In this document: positions 30,501-42,300 of the stretch, in pieces
How positions within the stretch are numbered: position 1 is the first letter of the stretch
Layout: every line of letters starts with the position of its first letter
Assembly: GCA_029931535.1 (NCBI GenBank)
Contig: JAQPZY010001684.1
Span: 124,001 to 188,000, forward strand
Direction: 5' to 3'
Source: Margaritifera margaritifera
Taxonomy: Eukaryota > Mollusca > Bivalvia > Unionida > Margaritiferidae
Length of the DNA stretch: 64,000 nucleotides
Made by a program: the position numbers and the translations under genes
Notes under the pieces: generated by a model
Database searches by the model: none
Told to the model about the DNA's origin: nothing
Seen by the model: the letters and a program-made list of their open reading frames with translations, nothing else

Positions 30501-33256
30501 GAATTACTGTTATGAAATCATCCTCGATCCATTATCCAAAAGTGTTATTTAAACTTGAAATCTAATGTGTACCGTAACAATGGACACAAATGGAAACTGG
30601 TTATCCAGAATGAACCGAGGCTGAAAAATCTCAAGTTCTTGAAAGTCAGTTGCAATACTCTAACTGATTCTGCATTATTATTCAAGCAAAATACCATGTA
30701 AATTGAAACTGCTCTTCAATTTATAACTATTTATGCTGTTTTTTCATCTTTACTGAACAAAAATTATATACACAAATGGCAGTTTACACGAACCTAACTT
30801 TTGCAAGAAAGTAGACATACATCCCTTTCGTCTTGCTTTATATTATATTGGGCTATTGTAAGTGACTGGTGTATAGATGTCATAAAATAACCACTGCTTG
30901 ATGTAGACAATGTCAGCTATTTATCCAGTTTCTGACAATATTTTATAAGAATGCATATCATAACATTCTGACACAAAACTGATTTACAAAATTCAGAAAA
31001 CTCTTGTAAATTTTATTTGTGCTTTCTTGTTATAACTTGTATCATGAGTTACATCAACAAATGTACTTTCATTGCAATGTCAAACAGTTGGAAACTTATG
31101 AGATTGGCATAAAATTTATTCCATTTTGGGACATACCCCCTGGTAACACTTAAAACACAAATGTTACGTCCCAGACATGGTGAAAATAATTTGATAATAT
31201 ATTAATTTGTTTCACTTAAGGATTTCTGCATGATTTTGAAATGTGTAAAAATTTCACTTTTTCAAGTAACTGCTCTCTTAATGAAAAACAGGGCATTATG
31301 ATGGCAGGTAATCATGACACTCTTTCTGCAGACACAATAAAACTTGCGAATGTCCATAACATTTTGCTTGAAAATTTTAGTTTTTAAATTTATGAGTTAC
31401 ATCAACAAATGTACTTTCATTGCAATGTCAAACAGTTGGAAACTTATGAGATTGGCATAAAATTTATTCCATTTTGGGACATACCCCCTGGTAACACTTA
31501 AAACACAAATGTTACGTCCCAGACATGGTGAAAATAATTTGATAATACCTGTATATTAATTTGTTTCACTTAAGGATTTCTGCATGATTTTGAAATGTGT
31601 AAAAATTTCACTTTTTCAAGTAACTGCTCTCTTAATGAAAAACAGGGCATTATGATGGCAGGTAATCATGACACTCTTTCTGCAGACACAATAAAACTTG
31701 CGAATGTCCATAACATTTTGCTTGAAAATTTTAGTTTTTAAATTTATTTTACTTGCAATCAATTAAATAGGTATTAATGTTATCTCTCTATTGTTAACTG
31801 TAAATGACACAAACACCAGGTTTCAGTTTTGTTTATTATTTCTGAAATATCTGACTTTTGTCACAGACATAAAACTTATTTTATGACATTGAATTCTGTA
31901 CCATATATATATAATGACACAAAAGTTGGAAAACAATGCAGGGAAAATAAAAGTTTCCCAACATTTCAAACTAAAGTGAGGTCCTCATCAGGGGACAATG
32001 AAATACATGTACTGAGGCAAACATGCACAAACAGTTACACATGTAGAACTATCAAAGATAATGAAAGGGTCTGAAGGAAAAGAACAAAATAACTAGAAAT
32101 AACTACATGTGATAGGAAGGGATCTATCTTCTAAAAAAAAAGGCAAACGAGATTTGATGAAAACTATTTGCTCAGTAGTGGTAAGCTGTTTAGGATGACC
32201 TAGTTACCTAAGCCACTGTGATGATATCGGGTTTCATCTGGTACCATCTATAATCTACAGCAGTGCATTATTTGCTTCTAGCTTAACATTCTGGATAATT
32301 GCCTTTATGAGAAACTTAGATAAAATATTTACATTACAAGGGAAGGTGGTGGAAAGTATGTATGTACGTATGGCACATCAGGATCGTAGTATTAACAGAG
32401 TGCTGATTAAAGGTAAAGTTCTATAAATGTAAATTGAAAAAATTGGACAAAAAAAATCAAACAAAAAATATTTAAACCTCAGAAGATAAAACCATCCAAC
32501 CCAAGAAAATCTAGGAAGATAAAACCATCCAACCCAAAAAAAACTAGGAAGATAAAACCATCCAAATCAAGAAAACCTAGGATGATTAGCTATATGGCAC
32601 CAATTAAAGGTAAAGCTCAAAAAAGGTCAAACAGAAAATTGGAACACAAAAAAAAACATCCAGGAAGATAAACCCTTCCAACCAAAACCCAGACACAATA
32701 CAAGATCGAAGGCAAAAATTTATATAAAGAATTGCAAAGATTTTACAAAGAAAAACAACTTCCAAATATAAAACTGGAGTACTGCAAGGTAAAAGATTAA
32801 AGGTAAAGACGTGATAATAAAGAAATAATATTTATGAAAGTAATAATCATAACAGTAATAATGAATTGATGTCACTAGAAGAGAGTGAGGTTGAGCAAAG
32901 TGACAGGAAAGAAACTTGTGCATGGTGAGTTAAATCAAATATTTTTGGGGCTAGAGTTTTTCGTTAAAGCCAAATTCACCATGTGTTTGCATCTGCGCTG
33001 TATCCAATATTTCTCCTTGTGGACATATTCATTGTCCGTCCATTTGTGATTTGACTCAGTGGGCAGCATTTCAAAGGACTGGAACAAGTGTCTGGCTGAG
33101 TTCATATGGTCAGAGAGTTTTGAGTTGACCTTCTTTCTGATGTTGCTTTTATGATTGTTCATTGTCTTTCTGTGTATTCCTGCTTCTGTACTATGATTTA
33201 AGTTCAGCTGGGCATACACAAGATGGTCTCTTAAGTCTTTTTGTCATTGATAAGCG

Positions 33257-33325
<69 letters not shown>

Positions 33326-33330
33326 ATGTA

Positions 33331-33398
<68 letters not shown>

Positions 33399-36300
33399 CT
33401 GTGACTACAGCAGTATCAACATTGTAAAGATTGTAAAGATTTTGTGCATAAGATTATGAAAGTCATATACATTACTTTATGCTGATTGCTTCTGAGACAT
33501 GGTGTTTCATGACACCCTTATTTCTCTTTGGATGAAAATGGAAATCAATCAATTAACAATACACTTCACCATTTCTTTGAATTTCAGGTATTTCCACAAA
33601 GAACTCAAAAGCTATCTTGAAGGAAGTAAGGTGTTGTCAATATTTGAAGAAACAACACAGCCAGATCATTTCACATTGAAGCCTTATGTTACCTTTCACT
33701 TATTCCTGAGTCAGCCACCTCCAGGAGATTACAGGGAGTGTCTGGATATGTAAGTATTGGAATTAGTGGCTCCGAAGACAGTATGATCTGCCCTCAAGTA
33801 AGCAAAACTATTTCAATATTTATTTTTATTATTTTTGGAATATATTACCCAACCATAATATTGTAGGAGAACATTCATATCTCACAAATCCATCACTCCC
33901 AAATGAAAACAGATGTCGGTCATGTCTTTTAGCTTGTTTTAGCAATAAAAATGCTAAAAGGTCATCTGCTTGGCAAGATGGAAGTCAGACAAAAGATGTC
34001 TCCCATTTGATCAGGCATTGATGCCAAATCCAGCAAATCATCCGTTCTATATCCACTCATGCGTGGCTACCATGCTCTCACAGATACTTGCCATTTTGTG
34101 CCTTTTCATGGGTTTGAGCAATACTTAGGAGTTTTGTAATCACAGGAAAGTTTAGTTCATCTATTTTCTTACTAAATTTCACTCTATCATCATCATAGAC
34201 AAATATTTTGCAATTCAGTTGCCTATGATAAGCTAATTGGCACTATCTTGATTGCCTGCTCTAATGGCTAACAGTACTCGATTGGAGAGAGATGCATTCC
34301 TATTAACATTTGTACCACTACAAATTCTCCACAAGGCCATTCACAAATTTCATCCTTGATCTTCCAACCTTCTATTCCATGGCCACATAGAAGAGGTCAT
34401 GAAACAGTTTGCCAAAGAGGCATACCTTGTGCATGCCAAGCAACCCATTGTCCAGCTTTCATTTGCCAACAAAAGGGACCAGAGAAGTAGGAAGGATCCC
34501 AAAGGCATGCCAGATGGGGGTACTCCTCCAAATCTAGCTCCACGCCAAGGGACAAGTTTCCCAGAGCAATTGATGGCAAGACACGGGACTGATTTTGGCC
34601 CGTTTTCTTTCCCTAGCAGCTTTTCCACAAATCATCTCAGGGTCACCAGATGTTTCTCTACCCTCTCCTGCTGTAAAGAGTTCCCTTGCTACAGACTTCC
34701 TCAGAGACCCATACAAAGCAATTGTCCTCTAGCAGGAAATTAACACTCTCCTCAAGAAAAGGTGGGTAGAGATCATTCACTTCTCAAACTGGGATTTTGC
34801 TCCAGACTTTTACTAGCTCCCAAGGTGATTGGCAAGCTCCAACCAGCCATGAATCTAAGTCTCTCCACCAACACATTAAAGCATTCAGATTCAGAATGGA
34901 GACCACATGATTGGTCCTCAGTGCTATACAGAAAGGAGATTTTGCAGTCAGCCTAGACCTCCAAGATGCATACCTTCATATTCCAATTCACAAGTTTTCT
35001 TCAAAATACCTGAGGTTTGCTTTCAGGAAACACTGCGTTCAGGGCATTCCTTTTCAGTCTGAAGCTCAGTTCCAGGCTCTTCACAAGAATTAGAGACAGA
35101 GTCATGTCTGACCTCACAACCACATCCATGACATTGAACTAACTTGTGGCATTCTCAAATAGCACAATGTAAGCAACCTTTTGTACGAAGACATGAAATT
35201 CCATGTTGGGCTCTTGCTTCGGCATGGATTCCTTGTCAACAAGGACAGATTTGATCTCATTTCATCCCCACACTTCATTTCATATCGGTACAGAGTTCAG
35301 AAACTCTTTGAATCGAGTTTGTCTCTCTCAAGAACATGCCATGAAGATCATCTTGATGGTACCCTCCATCCACTCCAAGTTGAATTTCATTTGTTCAGCT
35401 CTTTGGTCTTCTCAATACAGCTGCAGATCCTCTTGTTTTGGGCCTCTGGTTCATGAGACCCCTGCAGATGATCTTTCTATCCCAGATCCAAAGTCTAAGC
35501 TGTCAGCACTCTTTCACTTAACTGGAACATTTTCAATGGATACACCTTTACCCCAACCCTTCCAATTCCCAAAATCATTCAGAAAGCAACGGAATTTGTG
35601 TGCAGACTAATTCTGATTGCTTCTTTCAAGTGGGAAAAGTCATGGATCAACAACCTCAAAAATCTAGTGATGGAAATTCCCAGGAAAATCCTGCCTTCCA
35701 TCCCAGCCCAGAAATGCTGAACCTGCACACCTGGCTCATATTAAACAAACTCTAGGAAATAAACATTGCTATGAACAAGTGGTGGACAGAATTGCTCAGG
35801 CAAGAAGGCATACGGCTTTGAAAGCCTACGAGTGGAAATGGAGAGTTTTCTTCCATTGGTGCAAGCAATGAAACATCCCTCCCTTAAAAGCCTCGATATC
35901 ACAAATAGCTTTCTTATTTCTTACACCTGTGGTTTTTTAGATGTTAGCGCTGATCACAATCAGAGGCTACTGTTATATGATTTTACATGCATTATACCAT
36001 CATAGAAGGGGAGCATAGGCCAGGACAAAGTTTTACTATCATGAAAGGGAGAAGATAAGGCCAGAACAAAGTTTTACCATCATGGAAGGGAGAACATAGG
36101 CTAGAACAAAGACTTATCCAATCTTCACCTTCATCACAAAAGTAGGTCACTGTGATCCATACTTTATGTTTCACTGACTTGGGTCAGTCTCAAGCAATTT
36201 TCATGCCAGAATCATCAAACTAGATGATTGTATGCATCTCTGTTAGTACCACACCATTACAAAAAAGGAGAGTCTCTGTGACCTACATTTTAAATTTTAC

Positions 36301-39300
36301 TGCCTTATGTTAAGTTTTAGCAGTTAGTTCAGGAGTTTTTTAACTCGTGTATATACAGTTATAACTGGAATCATCGAACTTGGTGAGAAGATGCAACTTA
36401 AGAGTAGATCCATATTTCATGCTTCACTTACTTGGGTTTAAAAAATTCTATTTTTACTGTTCTGGCTTGAATCAGTAAACTAGATGATTCTATACATCTC
36501 TCTTTGTACCACAACCATACAGCAAAAGAAGGTCACTGTGACCTACATTTTACAGGTTTAGGTTAAGCTTTTGCATTAACTCATAACCACATCGGTTTTC
36601 TACAACCTGTACACTTACTGTCAGAGCCGCGGTGGCTCAGTGGTTAGCATGCCGGACTCACAACTGAAAGGGTGTGGGTTCAAATCCTACCATCAGACCA
36701 GCTTGGGTCAGCTACCGTGGTGTGTCCTTGGGCAAGGCACTTTACTCCAGTTGCCTCAGCACTAAATAACCTACTTGTGTTGTTGTGCTGTAAAACACCA
36801 AACCAAACACATACTGTCATACCTGGAATCATGAAACTTGGTGAGAAGATTTGTCTTGATGAGCACTGCACCTTCATTTCAGTAGTAGGTCATTATGGCT
36901 CATATTTGTTATGCTTCACTGATTTTAGTTATATTTTGTGTTTGATGTTCATTTCTCAGGCACTGTTCATGCTAGAATCATGAATTGGTGATGATATACA
37001 TCTCTGTTACTGCCTCACCCTTACAGCAAGAGAAGCTCATTGTGTCCTATATTTTATCTTTTACTGGCTTTGGTTAATTTTTTGTGTATGACCACAAGAG
37101 TTTATTACTGTCCAATCTAGAATAATTTAAGTTGATGAATGGATGCTTCTTGATAAGTTCAACATTCTTTTTGCAAAAAGATGTCTCTGTGACCTATATT
37201 TCATACTTAATGACTTTGTTGAAATGTGTTTATGTTTATTTATTGGATGCTGTTTATGTTCCAGTCATGAAACATAGTTGGCTGCATCTCTACACCATTA
37301 CATCTAAAGAAGGTCACTGTGATCTACATTTTATGCTTTACCTATACGAGTTAAGCATTTTTGTTTATGACCACATAGATTCTTCCATGCTATATACATT
37401 TCAGCCTACTCAGAAGGCCTTTTCTGACCAGTGCAGCTGGAAGTAGGAATAAAATATTTTTTAATTTAATGGTAAACTTTCCATATTAATGACAGTATGT
37501 TGTATATTGTGATAGATTACCCGCAATAGGTTTATTGTGTATTGTACATGGAAATGATAATAGGAATTAGATGAGCAGACTGCATGTGCATGCTTTTAAA
37601 ATGAGGCCTCATCTCTAGTGGCTAATCAAGGTAATTGTTAAAGCATAAACTATGCATGACTACTGGATGCCACTCCAAGGTTTCTCAGTCTGTTACTTTC
37701 AACCAGTAAAATCTGGCTTCCGTGGATGGACAATGATAATAGTTTCTTAAGCAGATTTTAAGAGCAGTGATTTAAAAAAAATAATGCAAAAACAATAACA
37801 ATCTCTGGTTGTTTTACACCCACTATAAAGCAGGGCATATTATTTTATGATGTCTCTCCATCCATCTGTCCATATGTCTGTCTGTCCAATTTTGTTTCTG
37901 CACAAAACCCAAGTTAGCCACCATCTACAGTTATTAAACTTTGCAGCTGGCTTGCACTTGGGCTAAGGAAAAACCCTATTGATTCCAGGGTCAAAGGCTC
38001 AATGGTCAAGGTCACTTTGACTGAAAAAAGAAAAACTATTTCTGCACAAGACCTCAAGGTCTCCATCATATTTAGTTACCAACTAAGTGGCTAGCTTACA
38101 TTTGGGGTAAGGAAAAACTCAATCAGTTTTGGGTCCAAAGGTCAAGGCCACTATGACTGAAAGAAAAATAGTTTCCACAGAATAACATTAGTTCTACATT
38201 GCATACCTGAACCAAACTCTGTATGTGACTTGCACCTGAGTAAGGAAGAAGCCTATCAATTTTGGGGTCAAAGGTCAAGGTCATTTTGACTGAAAGTAGA
38301 TAAGTGGTTCTGCAAAAGTTTCAGTTATCTACTTAGAGGACTATTAACCATGGAGTGAGTGTATATTGTGCCATTCACATTACACTTATCAACTCATTAT
38401 AATACCTCTTCTTTGATATAGAAAAGAACGTTCATATTTAATTGTTACATATCTTTTATGCCACGTCACAGTAGGTAGGTTTGCTGGTTAGTTTAACAGT
38501 ATGTCAGTACGACACTGGGCATATAGTGCTGATTTAAAGTTTAAATTGTACATTTTAAAAAGATTCAAAGTTAAAATGTAAAGAGATTAAAATTGCCAAA
38601 AAATTTAATTAGAAAAATGGACAACATTTTGTTGTCAAGACAACTTTAGTCTGAACTTATTTTCCGCATGGTTATTAATGTTGAGACTACTAGAAGCTTC
38701 ATATGTAGAGGTGAGCTATGTAATTGTTGATTACACTCTGGCTTACTAATGTAGCCTCTATGTTGAACAACTTGAAGCATCCATGATGAACACCAGTAAA
38801 TGTATGTATCAGAATTTCTTTACAGATTTAAATTATGTGCAACGAAAAGACTTTGCTTTAAGAAGAACACATTTCTTGTAAAAACCATGGCCAAGATTAT
38901 AAATATATTGAGGACAATTATTGCTAAGACCTTGACCACATTTAACGTTTGTGAATATTTTTATGCAAATTTGATGTGTCTGGTTAGACAGAGTTTCACG
39001 GTTGTGAGTATTGCCAGTTTAAGTCCCTGAAACATTTATCATTTATAGGTTATCACATGTATTGTTCATTATTAGAATGCATATAATCTATTTGGTACAA
39101 TTACAAACAAATTATTTTAAATGTATATTTTTGTATTTTTAGGTTTTAATAAATAAAAAGTAACCTACAAAATCACCTAATATGCTTTCCTCCTGAAACA
39201 CTTTCAAATGTAATTACCTAGAGGAAAGAAACTCATGATCGTAAAAAATACACATTCTGAGTTATTCAATGCTTGATTCAGGCTGATCAGATGCTGGGAA

Positions 39301-42300
39301 TTGAACCCACCACCTTCTGGTCACAAGTCCCACACCTTACCCACTGATCCACCACAGCTCCTATGGGTGAGGATCTCAGGGGTTTCCAAGTTTTGACTCC
39401 AGAGGTGGGTCCCAAGATGGGTAAGGACAGACCCAGCAATCTATGCTGACTGCACAGATTAACTCATTAACCATTGGTGCCATGTTTACACGCCATGAGG
39501 TTGTACCTTAATACCGAGCTCTGTAACGTCAACATCATTTAAGATGCACTAAAGTGGGTGGTATTGCGGGAAAGTAGACAGATGTAGCTATACAATGATA
39601 CCAAATAATGTTGACTTTCTACTTGTTTCGAGACCCGATTGTTTTTAGGTAAAAAAAATAACAATTTCATAACCAGAGTTTGTGTCAGGATTTTACACTT
39701 TTTGGCCTTAGATCTAAAGCAGACCGGTCCGAACAGCACATGGACAGATGAACCTTTGCAAAAAGTAGGATAAGTTTGAGATTTGGACTAAAAAGGGGCC
39801 AGGACACAAAAATCGGGGGTCCAATACGGAAAAAGAAAAGAAGTCCAACTTTTACCCTTCTGCACATCCACAAGTGTAATAGCCAATCAAAAACAATATT
39901 TTGGATACACCTAAGCATCTGGCAAAAAACGAAAAACTCACTTAAGCAGATGTGTTTGGCTACATTCTTAAGTAACCCCTCAAAAGCATTTCCTACCGCC
40001 ATTTCAGGAGAAAATGAAAAGAATCTCAAGGGATTAATGAGTTAACTCCCCTTGTAATGCCAAGTAAGCGTATACACTTTAAGGGTGGAGATATGAACAT
40101 TTTCTAAGTTATGAATCAGGGCCGAATACCCCAGTAGTAGGGAGAGATTCAGGGTAAATGCTTCTTGTATGTTATTTGTTCTCTTTATGTTCAGAAAGTG
40201 ATCCTACATATATATATGGTCTCAGAAAGAAGATAAATGACACCAACATTAATAGACAATGTAGCAACTATGTGCTCCAAGCTTTTCTTTCACTTCTACA
40301 GTCTAAATACATGTGTGAATTTTCATTCACAAGCTGACACATGTCAGCTATCGGGTGAGTGATATTAGGCTCATTTGGGCCTATTGTTGAATAGAGTAAT
40401 AGTCCTTGACAGTTAAAGTGCCCCTTATCAAAAATATTGCATAATTTATATAGTATTCAAGTTCTGTTCTGGTATATTCTTCTCAGATATATACTGCAAA
40501 CTCAGAAATATTATTGGAAGATTTAATTGCAGTTTGTTTTTTTCTCATTGATAACAAATGTTTTAAAATTAAAGCCACCACAAAATATAGTTATATTAAT
40601 AGGGTGTTAAATTAAACAGTGTGACCCCATGAAACTTGATCCCCCCAAAATTGTCCATTACTACCAAACCGCAAAGTTTTAATCCCTAGGAAAATTTCTA
40701 ATTTTATATTAGTAATGGACAATAATATTTTAATTATGATCAATATTCAGGCTGATATGCATCATATTTTACTTAGAAATAATTTAAAGGTTAAACTGTT
40801 TTAATTGCAGAACATGTTGACATGAAATGTAATCTACAGTTGACTTGTTCAGAAGTGTCAGTTACTTATGAATCCTGCAAGAGTTTTAGTATTGGCAAAT
40901 AAAATATTTTCAAGTATAGTAGTTTACTTTCTGTCCAAAATAAACTTCATAGGTTACAAAACCAAAACATCCAACAGATGTTATAATTTTATCAACAATT
41001 TGTTTCTTTTTTATTTTTTAATTGAGTGTCAAGTATTGAATCATATGGGATGTTTTTTTGCAAGGGAACTCACTGATTTCCCAGCACAGATGTTTTTAAT
41101 CAGTGCCAAAAATGCCTCATGTCATAGTACTAGAACAGAATTATCCACACTTGACTTCAACATGAACATTTGAATGTCCAACACACTAATTTTGTGTACA
41201 GACATTTTATGCCATTTAATTAAATTGTTAATTTAAGCAGCAATGAAATCCATGAAAATGTGTACTTATTGAGCACAAGTTAATTCATAATAAATTTCCT
41301 TATTTGTTTTCAGCATATATGCAAGCAGAACACAAGAACAAGAGGAGTTAATAGAGGAGGGTGCTCACTTTCCTGCATTTAATGATGAGCTTCCTGGATG
41401 GTTTTCAGTCAAGAATGAAGAGGGTAAGTTTAATTGTTACTCTATTGAAAGTTCCTCATTATACTTCTATCCCTCAAGTAATGTGAATATGATCATTGAT
41501 ACCATGGATTAGGTTCATTTTAGATGTATAATCACTACTTCATTTGTTGCACTTGATTATAGTTTTTAGCTGGTGCGAACTGGTTATGATGTGGTTTCAC
41601 ATTATTAAATACCCATTCTTCTGCCCCACCATGACAGTCATAGGGCAAGTAGTGTTTATGTCTCACCTTGACAGTGGTAGGACATAGTGTTATGCTACAC
41701 CATGACATTGGTAAGGCAAGTAGCGTTTATGCCCCACCATGACAGTGGTAGGACATAGTGTTATGCTACACCATGACAGTGGTAAGGCAAGTAGTGTTTA
41801 TGTCCCACCATGACAGTGGTAGGGCATATGGTGTTATGTCTCACCATGACAGTGGTAGGGCATATGGTGTTATGCCACACCATGACAGTGGTAGGGCATA
41901 TAGTGTTATGCCCCACCATGATGATGGAAGGGTATGTATGGCTGTAGTGTTATGCCCCACCATGACAGTGGTAGGGCATATAGTGTTATGCCCCACCATG
42001 ATGGTGGAAGGGCATGTAGGGCTGTAGTGTTATGTCCCACCATGACAGTGGTAGCAGGGCTCGAACTTAGCGGTAGTCCACAAGCCCGAGGGTAGTAAAT
42101 TTCCTGTCAGACTAGTAGATTTCATAATTTGAATAATCTGATGGTTTGTAAAGCTTTAGTTGTCACCAACATTGTTTTGTGGGAAGGACTAGTCAAGATT
42201 CCACAGGACTAGTAAATTTTTCAATTTATTAGTTTTTGTGGCTACCAAGAAATCTATGTTAAATTCAAGGTCTGGGTAGGGCATATAGTGTTATGCCCCA

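Noticed and set aside
33162..33459. YI-repeat ORFs
   Set aside because: (TA)n microsatellite.
36622..36690. Possible functional tRNA gene
   Set aside because: A and B boxes are present but the stem pairing is poor and the body continues into a SINE core; other copies exist.
39685..40045. ORFs of 114 and 89 codons
   Set aside because: Inside the TTAA-flanked MITE, overlapping on both strands, without transposase motifs.
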